A stretch of DNA of 64,000 nucleotides, taken from positions 108,366,443 to 108,430,442 of the forward strand of contig CM039182.1 of assembly GCA_008360975.2 (NCBI GenBank). Direction: 5' to 3'. The notes under the pieces are model-generated. The model was not told where the DNA came from. It saw nothing but the letters and a program-made list of their open reading frames with translations, and did not search any database. A program made the translations under genes and the position numbers. Shown piece by piece: positions 11,538-24,354 of this stretch. This stretch comes from Lichenostomus cassidix. Taxonomy: Eukaryota > Chordata > Aves > Passeriformes > Meliphagidae. Numbering within the stretch: the stretch's first letter is position 1; each line of letters opens with the position of its first letter.

Positions 11538-11650
11538 ATGGCCGAGGGGGCCGCGGCGGCCCCGGCGTGCTTCAGCGAGGATGATTTTTACTGCCCGGTG
11601 TGCCAGGAGGTGTTCAAAACGCCCGTGAGGACCGCCAACTGCCAGCACGT
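11538..11650 (+). CDS. RNF138: RNF138 exon 1 (coding part)
   Basis: Start [20 protein letters not shown] in good Kozak context (TTGCCATGG). It carries the first half of the RING through the CQH motif and ends with GT that completes a valine codon in exon 2. Donor is GT/GTGGGT. The alanine-rich start differs from the mammalian N-terminus. The earlier in-frame GTG at 11511 is not used as a start in eukaryotes. Confidence 0.95.
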
Positions 11651-14600
11651 GTGGGTATCCCGACCCCCCGCTCCTTCCCAAGCCTTTTCCTCGCCTCCTC
11701 CGGCTCTCCGCCTTGTGCTCCTCTGCTCCCCCCGCTGCCGGCGCACGGACCCTCGGCCTGGAGCCGCTGGCGGTGAGGATGCGAGCCCAGTGCTGCCCCA
11801 GCCTCCCCTCGCCCCTTTCTTTTGTAGCCGACCGGGCATTTAGGAGAAGCCCCCCCGTGTGTCTGGTTTGCGGTGGGGGTTTTGCTGTGCTGTCTGACCT
11901 AACTCGCGATTTTTAACTCCATGGTTTTCCCCGTTCCTTTTCGAACAAGGAGGGTAGTGTGAGTTGTTCTCTCTTTTCAGTTCATCTATTCAGCATTTTT
12001 TTTCCAGAGGGACCTTTGATTACAACGTGCTACTTTGTAGACAAGCAAAATAGCTTTGGCAGCTGGTGCGTAAGGAAAGAGAGCTGCAAAAGCTGGTGAA
12101 CTGAGGTCTCTGGACCTGCGTGCTGAATGAAGCTTTGCGGTGGTTTTGGCACTGCTTAAGGACAATAAACAGGAGTTACTCTGATAAGATTGTCCAAAAT
12201 CACGTGCTTGCTGCACCATTTAATATCTCATTAGCGATCAATCTGGTGTGCAGCTCGGTAATACGAGTCAATAAGTAATAAGAGTTTTACCTAGAGTGCC
12301 TTGCCAAGCTCCCCTGATTTCCATATACTTCATTGTAAACACCGTTATTTCATTTTTCTCCTAAATATAAAACTTTGTATTCGGTGAACTGTTACTCTGA
12401 TAGCTCTCTTTTTTTTTTTCCTAGCAGTCACCCAGCTCTCTTCAAGGACAAAGTATCTTAACTCTGTATATTTTACTAACCTGTGTTTGTGGTAACTTTT
12501 CAATTTAGGTTTTGCAGGAAGTGCTTCTTGACAGCTATAAGAGAAAGTGGAACACATTGTCCTCTCTGCCGGGGGAGCGTGACTAAAAAAGAAAGAACGT
12601 ATCCCAAAAGGGCTCTAGATGTTGAAAACAGTATGAAGAAAGCTTCTGGGGGCTGTAGATGCTGTGAGAAGCAGGTAGAGTAAAACTTTTTAAAAAGTTG
12701 AATAAGTTTTTTGTGTTTTTGTCCAGACACTCCTTTACTGTGTGTGTCATTCTTGTCTTGGAGCTGAAAAGCCTATAGCAGTTTAAACTTACCTTTGGAT
12801 GGCTTGTGCATGCATATACTGGGCATGCAGTGCCTGCTAGCTGTACCTAAGAGGTGTAAACTGAAAGAGCATCTTGAATTGTCAATAAAGGCATTTTAAG
12901 TGGAGTGCCAGTTTGTCCTCAAAAAGATGGAAAAAACTGGGTATAGCTATAAAGCTGGCAAAAGGAAAGTTAAAGAGCTGAACATGAAAATTGCAGATAT
13001 ATGGAAAACCTCAGAAACTTTCAGTATGGAAATGCAACTGCTTCGGGTTGCCGTTAAACTTAATTTAAAACCCAAAAGATGTGAGTTGATTACTTGCAGT
13101 GCCCGCATGATCAATCATATGTAATTTCCTCCTTGGCCATCAATCTTTTTACATTCCCTTCATTTCCTTTCTAAAGGGGTCATTATTTTTGGAACACTGG
13201 GTGAAATCTTGACCCCCCACTGAAACCAAGAGTAATGTCTCTTTTGATATAAACGGATGCAGGATTTTAGCCATACTTTTTGGTTATAACAAAATGCATC
13301 AAATCCAGGTAGTCTTTATGTTGGTTTCATTTCATTTGGGACTTCTGCCAGTGTGAATATCAGCACTAATGGAATCCTCAGCTGCTTGCTTTGTTCCACA
13401 TGATTCATTAGGATGAAAAGTGGGGAAAAAGAAACTGATAGCAAGTTGGTAAACTGGAAGGAAGAACCAAACAGACTAAATTTAATGGAATTTAGTGTGA
13501 GATATGATCTTGTTCAGCCTCTACACCTGTGAGCACCTTCTGACAGTGCTGTTGGACCTGAAGTTCAGATTTAGGGCATGTCCAACACAGTGGTCTTCTG
13601 ACAAATGTGAGGAACTCATTCTCTTGATTTGAATTAAAGGTGAATAGGCAGCCTTAAGTTTGTGATCATTCACCTATTTTTTTTCCCCTCCCCCGTCAAA
13701 GAGAAAAGGAACCCACCTAATGCAAAAAGAAAGTGTTCATCTGCATGAGGTAACAGCAGGCCAGAGAAGACTGAAGGAACAGTGGTGCTTATCCCATCCT
13801 CACAGCCCCTCTCTGTTATACCTCATCAGGTATTACTGATCCTGCATCTGGGAGGTGTAGTTCCAGTGACTTTGTTTCAGTTGAATGGTGTTTTCTTGCA
13901 TCTTTCATCCCTGAGAGAGCTCTCAGATGTCTAGCAGTTTGACTCACAGTGTTCTCCAGTCTCACAGAGTGACACTGGCTCTGAGGAGAGAGGAATTGGA
14001 GATGTCCTGTTGGTGAAGAAAGTGTTCAAGCTCAGAGGAAGAGACACAAGTTCTGGTTTCTGCTGCATATCATGTTTACATAATTCCTGCATGCATTGCT
14101 TTCTGTTGGCAGAATTATCTCTTCCTTCTATCCCTAGATTGTCTAGTATGATTTCAGTAATTTGGCATTTTATTTTCAGGTTAGATTTTCATGGATGAGA
14201 CAGCATTATAAAACGTGTAAGAAGTATCAGGATGAATATGGTGTTTCTTCAATTATTCCAAACTTACAGATTTCCCAAGATGCAACAGGGAACAGGTAAT
14301 CAGGGCGTTCTGTGTGTAACAGTGCATCTTCTTTCCCTGCTCCCTCACCCCATGGAAACTTTTTTTCCAGGGCATTCCTTCTTTTTGCAATAATTATTGC
14401 CCATATTTTTGTGCTTCAAAATATGAGTTTTTCCAGGTCCTTTTCTTTACTCTTAGCAGGCAGAAGAAAACCTTTCTGCATGATGGCTTTGAAATGTCTT
14501 CTAGAGATTCTCCTAAAAAGTATTTAACATTTGTAGCTTGCTTTCCTTGCCTTGGCAGCATTTGAGCAGCTTACTTTGTAATATATTTCATAATATTTAC

Positions 14601-17600
14601 CTCTGGAGAAGTTCCTGTCTATTTTTATTATCCCTCCCCTTTCCTTAGTTTGTTTTAGTGGGTATCCTGTTTCAAAACATTACTGTGCAAGCTTTTGCTT
14701 TCTGATTGAATTTATTTTGAGCAGAGCTCTTACGAAATATATAAGGAACTCCAGTACGTTACACACCGTAAAATCAAATGACTTGCCATTTGTTTTCAGG
14801 CAGTAAAGCTAACCTTTTTTTTTTTTCATATATTCTCATTGATGGTAGGGTTGAGGATTTTTGGTTATTTTTGAAAAGCCATTTCATGAGTTCATTTCAC
14901 GGAGCTTTATTATATGTATCACATTCTTTATTTACTTTATTTTGCCATTGATTTTCTATTTTTAGCAGTCTCAACTTCTCTGTTTGATTTTCAATCCATC
15001 AGTCTATTGAAAGTTGAAGCTGTTACTGGAATTAGCTACAGCAATGTTTCACCAAAGTATCTGGATATTCTGATATCACTATTTATGCAGTATGCCACAG
15101 TAGAATACCTCTGATTATAATATCACAGAAGTATAAAAAAAATTACCATTACCATATTCGTGAGTATAAATATTCATGTTCTTAGCATGTCTGAACAGTT
15201 TATTCTGGCTTAGCTAGAGGTGCATATATGGTAAAATTTACTTTCTAAAATGTTCATCTGCTTTACTCTTACTTTAGGAAAAAGTTTATTTTGTGCTCAG
15301 CATAAGAAAACTTACCTTGATGTAGTTGAAAGTTGCAAATTATTTAACTGTCTTTAAATAGGCAGTTAAAGACCTATTTACCCCTTCCTAAGTCAAAAAA
15401 CTTAGAAGGTGCTACCTGTCTTACATTCATGTAGTTCATAATGCTTTTTGAGCTACTTGGCTGTCACCTGCATTGTCATTCTTGTTGACTAAATGTTTGT
15501 TGTATTATACACCATTTTCCTGTAAAGTTGTGTACTGTGCCACCAAGCATCACCAAGGTAAATAAATTATCCAGAGAGGTTCCAGTTGCCTGGGAACTAG
15601 CAAATGCCCATTGACCAGCAGGATCAGAAGGATGATCCAGGGAACTACAGGCCTGTCAGACTGACCTCGGTGTATCAGGGAGGGTCATGGAGCAGATCAT
15701 CCTGAGTGCCATCATGTGGCACACACAGGACTAAAAGGGGATCAGGCACAGCCAGCATGGGTTTACAAAAGCCAGGTCCTGGTTGGCCAGCCTGATCTAC
15801 TTCTGTGACAAAGTGACCTGAGGGAAAGACTGTGGATGTTGTCTGTCTAGATTTCAGGAAAGCATTTGGCACAGTTTCCCACAGTATTCTCCTGGAGAAG
15901 CTGGCAGCCTATGGCTTGGGTGGGTGTACTCTTCACTGGGTGAACAAACTGTCTGTATGGCCAGGTCCAGAGAGTGGCAGTGAATGGAGTTACATCCAGT
16001 TGGCACCTGGTCACCAGTGGTGTTCCCCAGGGTTTGGTTTGGGGCCACTCCTGTTTAAAACCTTTATTGATGATTTGGGTGAGGGCATTGAGTGCTCCTT
16101 CAGTGAGTTTGCAGATGACACCAAACTGGGTGGGAGTGTTGGAGGGTGGGAAGGCTCTGCAGAGGGATCTGGACAGGCTGGATCAATGGACTGAGGCCAG
16201 TGGTGTGAGGTTCAACAAGGCAAAGTGCCATGTCCTGCATCTGGGTCACACCAACCCAGGCAGTGCCACAGGCTGGGAAGAGTGGCTGGAAACTGCACTG
16301 TGGAAAAGGACCTGGGGGTGTTGGTTGACAGCGGCTGAGCCATGATCCCACAGTGTGTCCAGATGCCACTGGCATGTTGGACTGTATCAGAAGTAGTGTG
16401 GGTAGCAGGACCAGGCTGGTGATAGTCCCCTGTACTCAGCACTGGGGAGGCCATACCTCGAATCCTGTGTTCTGTTCTAGGCCTCTCAATCCAGGAAGGA
16501 CATGGAGGGGCTGGAGTGTGTCCAGAGAAGGGCCATGGAGCTGGTGAAGGGTCTGGAGCACAAGTCCTGTGAGGAGCAGCTGACGGAGCAGGGGTTGTTT
16601 ATCCTGGAGAAAATGAGGCTCAGGGAAAACCTCATTGCTCTCTACAACTACCTTAGAGGAGATTGTAGTCTCAAAGTGAAAGAACAAGATGAAATGGCCT
16701 GAAGTTGTGCCAGGGGAGGTTCAGATTAGATAGTAGAAACATTTTTTAGTGAGACAATGGTTAGGCATTGGAATAAATTGCCCCGGGGCAATGGTGGAGT
16801 TACTATCTCTGGAAGTGTTCAAGAGGTGTCTGGATGTAGCACTTGGGGATATGGTTTAGGGGTGATTATGATGGTGCTGAGTTGGCAGTTGGACAGATGA
16901 TCTTGAAGGTTTCTTTTAACCTTGGTGATTCTGTAAATACTAAGACATACCGTGATCCAAAGGAAAAGTTGGGCAGGGTAGGATATGTGCTATTGTATGT
17001 TGCCTTGAAATTCATGGGACTTAATGTGTTTCCCCCCACCATGTCCATTACTGTTAAACTTTAAAAAATGTTGGTAGTGGAGTAAAATATTCCCAATTTT
17101 CATTGAGTTCTTTTTCTTCATTTAAAGTAGCAGGAGTGATGCAATATCTGATACTGGCGAGATGGCTAATAATCAAATACTTCAAGGAGAAACAAGGTGT
17201 GTTGCTTACTTGTCTACAGTTATTATTAAAATAGATTCAGATAGTCACAGTGCAAACTTCTACTAACTCAAGAAACAAAACACAAAAAGCCCCCACAAAA
17301 ATACCAGGAGCTGTATTTATAGAATCCCATCGTTTCTTGTACATTTGTATCTATATGTTAGAATTTAGAGTTTTTAGTACTTTCCTGAAGGATTTGTGCT
17401 AAAAGGTGTTACAAAAAAGCAATGGGAACAAAAGAAGCCCAAGTCTCAGAGTGCATTTAAGCATACCAGTTGTTAATGTACTTCAAAATTGAAATTGGGT
17501 AATAGCACTGGGGCTCCTTGAGATTCTGCTACTTTGTCAGTGGGGGTATGGGGGGGTTTTGGGGTTTTTCTGTTGTTATCAAAGCAAGGGAAAGCAATGA

Positions 17601-20159
17601 GATAGCTCCCTTCATGTGCCTTCTTAACACTACTTCTGAAACTCTTTTTAATACTGTTGGATTTCTGTTTACAGTGGACACCCAACCTTCAAATGCCCCC
17701 TGTGTCAGGAAGCCAATTTTACCAGACAGCGCTTGCTGGATCATTGTAATAATAGACATCTTTATCAGATTGTTCCTGTGGTAAGTAGAGTTGCTTATGT
17801 ATGTTTCTTAAGCTACTTTCATTGTAATTATGTGGACAATTTTAAATGTGCAGTCGCTACTCTATATCTGTAACAATCACTGTGGTTTGAGAAAGACAGA
17901 CAATATACTTCATGCAGTGCATTTAAATTGAGGAGTGACTTTGATCTGCAAACGTTTCATGTCCAGCCTGCTGGTTCTAAGGCATTTCTGACTTAGCTGT
18001 CTCATTTATCTTGATGTGAAACAGGCTCAGTTTTTGAGCCTGACACTTAACTCTTCTTTATTTAGTAGTTCAGGTCTGTTTCTATAGAATCCCATTTGTA
18101 ACGTAACTTGTTTCATGTGAAACCTACAGTTACTTGAAAAATAATTCGAGGTAACCAAAGGGTCTGAAGGAGAAAAATCTGTTCGGTTCTCTGTTATTTT
18201 CATCTGTATAGGGTGTGTTATTTTTTCTTTTGGCTTGCTTGATCATCTCAATTGTATGAAAATTCTCCCAAGCAATAAGTGATTATTGGGATACAGTAAT
18301 CACTTTCTTTTCTAACTTGACTCAGACAGATATGATAATCTTCCACTCCTAAGAGAAATACTCTGGAAATCTACCTAGTTGTAGTTTTTGAATGTTACAC
18401 AATTGAGGAAAAGTACACTTAGAAGTATTGTTTGATGTTAATGTCCCTTACTGTATTTTGGTAGTGGATGAGTAATAGACTAGTTATTCCTGTAGAACAT
18501 GTCTTTAATGCCTTCTGTATTGCCAATAACTATTTGTTGTTGTTTTTTTTTTTTCATTCTGTCTCTTCCCCTCCCCCTCCAAATTCAGATCTGTCCTATT
18601 TGTGTATCTCTTCCTTGGGCAGATACTAACCAGGTTACTAGAAATCTTGTTAGCCATCTAAATCTAAGACACCGGTTTGACTACGGAGAATTTGTGGTAA
18701 GCTTTTTCTTCTTTGATGTGTGGAGGAATAAATGGTAACTTTTTTTTTCTAAAAATAAAAAAGCCAAATAAAAATTTTGTACCAAACTTGTGCTCTGGAC
18801 ATGCTATGTTCCTGTTCTGTATGGAACTCAAAATCAGACCTATCTGTTCTTAAACTTTGTTATCAATGTGAAGTGCTATTGGGAGAAGTGTCAACAGTTA
18901 AAGTGCTCCAACTGATGAGTTAAGTCTTTGGCTTAGTGTTCTCAATCTGAACTATTTATTACTTTTAGTCTGTTTATTAGAACACTTTATTACTGCTGTT
19001 TCTGGGGGAAATAAAATAAAGGCTACTCTATTTTATTGACATTATTGACCTTTTAATGCAGAAATTGCTAAATTATATTCTCAGGACTCAAAGTGCAGCT
19101 TGACTAGCTGTTATTGCTGCTACAGCCTCTCTTCCAGTATGTTGTGAGAGAGACTGAAAAAGAGATGTGTCATTTAATCAATGTTCAGGTTGCCTCTTTT
19201 TAGGCTCTCTTTGAGTAAATCTACCTTGAAGTATGTGCAGAACTACATACACAGATGTAGACAGTGGGTGATTCATGAATCAAGCCAGTCATTTGGATTC
19301 TATATGTGGGATCAGAGAGCTAAAGAGTTTGTGGTTTTTACAGAGTTTGACAGGCTTTGAGGTGTGCTGCTTTAGCGTTGTGTGGGACAGGCATAGTATT
19401 TGAGTCACAGGGTCAGGATGGCAAAGATAAAGTGTATAGTCCTTTGAGTTGAGTTAGCTGTGATAAAGGCCTGAAGAACTAGGGTTTGATACAGGGGATT
19501 GGACTCTTCCCCATAAGTACATCTTTGATGACATAAAACTGGTGACAGGAATCCTGATTTGGGGAAACTGTCAGAATTGCACTTAAAAGATGCATTACTC
19601 TGGCATATTAAGAACCCGGAAGATATTTCTGCAAAAGTAGCAGACTTTTTGTGTTCTGTGTTTGCTTGCTCATTTTAAGCAGTATATTCTCAACAATCTA
19701 TGATTAGTGTTGTCTGGGGATCCCATTCTGGTTTTATTAATGGAGGATGTTATGGCTGGTTAGAAGCCTGTTAAAAGAATTGTGTGACACAGTCAGCTTT
19801 CCTGAGCTGGCAGTTCCATAATGTAATTGAGCCAGGGAGAGAAGATGGACCCTTCTGCTTAATGAGCCTTGTCCCACTCAACTGATTCTTCTCCTGTCTC
19901 ATGTGTCTCTTGGCACTTGATTCAATAAAAGATACTGTGCAATATAAACAATCATCTAGTAGCATAAAGATAAGAGTCTTCATCTAGGTGCCACTTCCTA
20001 TGTAAAAACGTAGCAGATGAATAATTAAACTAATGACTATACTGCATCTTGAGTATTTGTCCATTTTGATGATGTTTTCATTTTGTTTAGAATCTTCAGC
20101 TTGATGAGGAAGCCCAATACCAAAATGCAGTTCAAGAATCCTGTCATGTGAACTTTTAA
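11538..20159 (+). CDS. RNF138: RNF138, RING-type E3 ubiquitin ligase (7 coding exons, 247 aa)
   Basis: Joined coding exons: 11538-11650, 12509-12674, 14180-14295, 17131-17196, 17675-17780, 18589-18696, 20091-20159. All phases join and give 247 residues (human 245). A C3HC4 RING lies at residues 19-58 (C19, C22, C35, H37, C40, C43, C55, C58). A C2HC finger follows (C87, C90, H102, C106), then a low-complexity acidic linker (about 125-154). Two C2H2-like fingers come next (CPLC 161-164 with H177/H182, and CPIC 191-194 with H212/H217). A C-terminal ubiquitin-interacting motif sits at about 227-243. In mammals RNF138 is recruited to DNA double-strand-break ends through its fingers and ubiquitinates CtIP, Ku80 and RAD51D factors to favour resection and homologous recombination; it also acts in Wnt/NLK signalling. 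All catalytic and zinc residues are intact, so I expect a working gene. It belongs to the RNF114/125/138/166 family and neighbours the RNF125 remnants. Confidence 0.97.
12509..12674 (+). CDS. RNF138: RNF138 exon 2
   Basis: Acceptor CAATTTAG, donor CAG/GTAGAG, 166 bp. Encodes the second RING half (FCRKCF ... HCPLCRG) and the first two cysteines of the C2HC finger (CRCC). Confidence 0.97.
14180..14295 (+). CDS. RNF138: RNF138 exon 3
   Basis: Acceptor TATTTTCAG, donor AG/GTAATC, 116 bp. Supplies HYKTC of the C2HC finger and the conserved [15 protein letters not shown] segment. The human KFYRMRHH stretch reads RFSWMRQH here, which keeps the zinc histidine. Confidence 0.96.
15570..16936 (+). mobile_element. 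CR1 LINE, 5'-truncated, in RNF138 intron 3
   Basis: About 1.37 kb of sense CR1. It covers the C-terminal half of the reverse transcriptase ORF ([16 protein letters not shown] and the catalytic FADDTKLGG at about 16110-16136, in different frames), the C-terminal region, and the 3' UTR ending in GGTGATTCTGTAAA. Frameshifts and stops split the ORF, so it is dead. It is sense to RNF138 and accounts for about half of intron 3 (14296-17130). Confidence 0.95.
17131..17196 (+). CDS. RNF138: RNF138 exon 4 (tandem acceptor)
   Basis: A 66-bp linker exon rich in Ser, Asp and Gln that corresponds to the variable human region between the C2HC and C2H2 fingers. The acceptor is a NAGNAG tandem (AAAGTAGCAG/GAG): using the first AG gives N-S-R-S, using the second AG (exon from 17134) drops the serine. 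Donor AG/GTGTGT. The second AG is preceded by C and is usually the stronger of such pairs. Confidence 0.85.
17675..17780 (+). CDS. RNF138: RNF138 exon 5
   Basis: Acceptor TGTTTACAG, donor GTG/GTAAGT, 106 bp. Encodes [20 protein letters not shown], the DHCNNRH finger end and IVPV, nearly identical to mammals. Confidence 0.97.
18589..18696 (+). CDS. RNF138: RNF138 exon 6
   Basis: Preceded by a long polypyrimidine tract and ATTCAG acceptor; donor GTG/GTAAGC. 108 bp encode the last finger, from [10 protein letters not shown] to the FDYGEFV segment. Confidence 0.97.
20091..20159 (+). CDS. RNF138: RNF138 exon 7 (last coding exon)
   Basis: Acceptor TTTGTTTAG. Encodes [20 protein letters not shown] and a terminal NF, the ubiquitin-interacting motif, then TAA at 20157-20159. 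Confidence 0.96.
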   Translation, partial: NLQLDEEAQYQNAVQESCHVNF

Positions 20160-20235
20160 AGTAGAGCCCCTACATCTTCATACTGATTTTCTGAGAAAAA
20201 TTACTTTATTCTGTTGGCGATCTGAAGTGTGTATT

Positions 20236-20241
20236 AATAAA
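20236..20241 (+). terminator. RNF138: Proximal polyadenylation signal of RNF138
   Basis: AATAAA 77 bp after the stop codon, followed by GT-rich sequence. It would give a very short 3' UTR. Confidence 0.7.
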
Positions 20242-22950
20242 AATGTTCAGTAACCACTCTTTGGGCTAAGCTTCTTTTCACCCTCATAAGGACTTCTGAT
20301 AAACGATTTTGCTGAAACTCAAGCTTGACATCTTTACTTGAGATCTGCCTCTGTGGAATTAGGGACATTTTTGGAACTTCTCACTCTTGTCTTGGTTTTC
20401 TCTAACTTTTACTACTCTGTTAATTACATGTTCATATGATTAATGTAGTGTGTTTTAATTCACCAAAACCAACTTTGAAAGTATATTTAGAAAGACATGC
20501 AAGGATGTTCTGTTGCACTGTTGGGTTTCTTCAAGCTGTCTTTTAAGGTATCCTATGAGATGGTAATTTATTTTTTTTTTCTTCCTGCCAAGGACAGGTA
20601 TTTGTACTGCCAAGAACTAATTTTATTTTGATGTTGTGATTTGTTTTTTACCATTGCTATGTGACTGAAAATAACAACAGCTTAAAATACTAAAATATTT
20701 CTTTTCTATAGATGAACAATGCAGAGCAGGGCTTTTTTCACCTTTCATTGAGAAAGAATGATGCCATTGCCTAGGAATAATTACATTTATTTTTTCCTCT
20801 TTGGGAGCATAACTAAAATAGGATGCTTGCTTACTAATGTGATGAGTGAGGAGTATTCTCTGTACTTCCAACTCCTAAGGAAGATTACATATTTTCTGAG
20901 CAATTCAAGATGACATGCAGAAGGTATACTTTTTTGGCCTATGACTGTGACCAGATTTTGTTGGAGTTTTTTAAGAACTTCTGGTTTTGCATTTGGAATT
21001 GAAGTTTCGGTCTGTCTTGTCTCTCATGGAAGGCTGTGTAGCTAAATAACTACCTGGCTTCACACCTACCAAAACTCTTTATTTGGTAAAGCTGTTTAAA
21101 ACTTGTACATCTCTTGCATCCAAAGGCTTAAAAAAATAGTTGAGAAGAAAAAGCTTTGAAATAGTTACCAACATATTTTAAGAATTCCAGTTCTAGAGTT
21201 CCACCTTCCCAGCAAGAATATAATTAAAATGGGAGAAATATAATTACAATTGGAGAAAATTGGAGAAAATTCATAATGCATTCAGAATTTAAATGGAAAA
21301 TCAATTTGTAAAAACTTTAAGATATTTTATTAAATACTAAAAAGGAGAAGGAGAAAGAAGGCTGCACAGCATACATTTTGGAGGTTTAAGTAGAAAGTGT
21401 TCTGAACATATGCCTGTTAGGACTGACTCTACATCCTGTGTTGCCATCACCCATTGTCAAGCTATTGTTACGAATGAGCATTGCATATGTGGTTAAAAAC
21501 ATCCCCAGTAATTTTCTTAGTCTAGTTGGTGATTTATGTGTAGTAATATCAGTTGTGCAACCAAAGTACAATCTGCTTCTTGTGCCCTGCCTCCCTGTTC
21601 CTCTCCAAACAGCTTTTGATTATTCTTTAAGTGCTGGGATATTTCATATTCCAAAACTGGTAAAGTTGAAATGCCTCATTTTACAATGTAATGTGTTTCA
21701 GAACTGAAAGTTCTAATTTATTGAGTGTTGGAACTAAACCACTATACATTGTAACTTGACTTTTCTATCTTAATTTTTTTTATGAGTGTAAAACATTACT
21801 GAAGGCATTGCTGGCTAAAATACAAAGAAAGTTGTGTATTTCAGAAATAGCTGTCTATTTCAAAAACCTTGTCTGAAGGTTATATCCTTTTTTATAACAA
21901 CATTTCTTGCATTTTGTTACCATCTCACTACAGTATTTTGACAGCAGACCACACTTGGAACTTGTATTCCAACTTCCCTATTTGCCCCTATACTCTTATC
22001 TGTGTATTCTCACTTGTCTGTCAGCTCTAGTGCTTGTGTGACCACATGCTGATTGGGAGTGGTTCACTGAGCCAACAGAAAAAAATGTCGATTTTTACTT
22101 TTGCTCTGTAAAGCAAACTATGAAGCAGTGCCCTTATACATACAGGAACTTCAGGGTACCTGATGCTGAAGTTTTACCTTTTTAAAATAAAAACACATAC
22201 TATGGTGGTTTGTTACTGCATACATTTCCTAAGGAGTTTAACAGTTACATGTACAATTAGTTAACTTTTTTAGATTCAATAAAATGTTTATATGATCTGG
22301 CAATAAATGCCTACAGCCAATACAGATTCTGAATGCCTCATGGACACTGGAACTAGTTATTTCTATTACTTGAATATATCTTGAGAATTTCAAGTGAAAT
22401 GACATCTATGTTAAAACTCTGGGAAACAATTTTTTCTACAGCAATAATTAGTTGTCACTTGATGCATAATTGCTGAGCATTTTAGTCATGTTTAAATGTT
22501 GAGAGAATACACATTTTAAAGCTACAAATGTGTATTAATGCAATACAAAAAAAACCTTTCAAAATGTTTATCCTCTATTTAAAATCTGTACTGGCAGGTG
22601 CTGCCTTGCTTAAGATTTTGTACTTTTAATATGAAGAGATTGCATCCAATACATTCGCTAGGTAAGCATTTAATGAAAATTAAACTATTTAAATATGTTG
22701 CTGCTGGTCATGATCTTTCTCACTGAAACTCAGACATGCACAAAAAGCTGTGTATTTGTGATGGGTGATGCTCAAAACATGGAATCTTGACTAGAAGATT
22801 GCTTCTTAACAATGTTTTCATGTTCACGTTGCATTATGTATGGTTTCAATATGTTATGTTTGAATTGTACCTTCTGGTTTTTCTCCTATTAAAGTATTTT
22901 ATTTTCTATTTGTCTTTTTGTTGCATAATAAAGATGATCAGTTCCCTTGG
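20242..22950 (+). other. RNF138: Probable extended 3' UTR of RNF138
   Basis: AT-rich sequence without splice-bounded ORFs. Further AATAAA signals at 22278-22283, 22302-22307 and 22927-22932 would allow long 3' UTR isoforms of about 2.1-2.8 kb. Whether they are used cannot be judged from sequence. Confidence 0.45.
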
Positions 22951-24354
22951 TGCTACTTCTTTCTTTTCAGATGCTTTCTAAAACTTAAATATGTGGTCAG
23001 TTGTATGTGTATGCACTTTGAATTATTGGAATGGTGTGTATGCTGCTGAAATGATGAGATGCCACTGAAGATGCATCTGTGAGCTGACAAGTTACCTTAT
23101 ATCGTATCTTGGGTATTTCCAGCAAGCAGAAAAGATAATAGGTTGGCCAAAATTACTTTTCTCGCTTCCGTATTTGTATGTTGCGGTCCCTTGTAATGTT
23201 AGTAGAGGAATAATATCCTAAAAAGAGGGGGAAAGAGGTTTTTAACACTTGGAGTCATTAGCAAACCTTGTTGTTTAAAGGTAGATTTTTTGAGAAGATT
23301 TAATGCTTTTCTTAGGAAAGAATTGCCAGTAAGTTTGGGCTGGTAGCAAGTTTTAACCAGCAAGGTGGCAGCTAGATGATTTATCCTTCTGCTCTTTGTT
23401 TTTGTGCTGAGAAAACCTTTGGTTATTTCTTGTGCTTTTACATTATAAGAACACACAGATGATAATACAGTAATAAAACTAACTTAATGTGTTATTCTGA
23501 ATGACAGAAATGTAACAAAATCATGTAAATTTCCTTTTTGTAAATTTATTCTTTCCCCACAGAATCCAATTTTCTGTTCTCTAAGTAAACCACTGTATCT
23601 TCTGAATCTGTTTATAAGCCCTTTGTTAGAAATTTCATTTGATTTGATTTGATTACAGCAATTCATATTTCAGTACTTAGAATGCATGTGATATGTTTAA
23701 TTCTCATTGGCAGTATCTTGGTTATAGGATACTTGAGCTCTATAAAACTGCCCTTTGTTCTCTAGTCTTAAGCCAGGGTCTCATTCCCGGGGAGAAAGGG
23801 GGAGTTTTGTGCACCCAGATCATCTTCTGACAGGTAGTCGGGACTAGAAGGCTTTCTGTTTTGGAAGTTTGAGGGTTTTTTGTCTCATGAGTAGAGTAAG
23901 TCTGTACTGTTTCTTATATTTCTCAAACTCTAGGTCTGCTCTGGGAAGGACCAGTTTTCATCTCTTTATTTTCCAGCTCTAACCAGCCTTTATCTGTAAC
24001 ATTTTTGTGGACATGATCAGGAAAGAGCTAAGAGTGAATTTTATGTTTATTCCCTCACCACACCTCACACTGTTAGGGAATTGAGGGCAAGGAGGGAGGG
24101 AGGAGTCATCATTGCCGGATGCATTCTGTGGAATAACATTTAATTCTATTTCAAATCTGTGCCTCAAGTACTCTGTATGCGTTCGTCAGCATTCCTCAGC
24201 TCTGTGAAGCTGTAGGTTATTTCCCAGGGCTTAGACAGAGAATACTGTTTTTATGAACTTGCTTAATCTTACAAGGATGCGTAGTCACTGAGAGAAGGGC
24301 TTCTCACTTGTACATTCTTTGTCTGCCATTCTATTTCTGTCTCTCATTTGTTCA
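22951..24354. other. Intergenic, no feature seen
   Basis: Unique AT-rich sequence between the last RNF138 polyadenylation signal and a CR1 fragment; no coding or RNA signal recognised. Confidence 0.5.

Larger units (their letters stand above)
10960..11790. promoter_or_regulatory. RNF138: CpG island promoter of RNF138
   Basis: Abrupt change to very GC-rich, CpG-dense sequence with several GC boxes (GGGCGG/CCGCCC types) and no TATA box. It spans the start codon at 11538 and the first splice donor. This is the normal promoter style of a ubiquitously expressed gene. The transcription start cannot be fixed from sequence; it probably lies between about 11,100 and 11,510. Confidence 0.85.

Noticed and set aside
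10964..11584. 206-codon ORF across the CpG island
   Set aside because: Alanine/glycine/proline/arginine-rich translation of GC-rich promoter DNA in a frame different from RNF138; no domain.
15832..16345. Reverse-transcriptase-like ORFs as a host gene
   Set aside because: They are pieces of a 5'-truncated CR1 element broken by frameshifts, inside an RNF138 intron.
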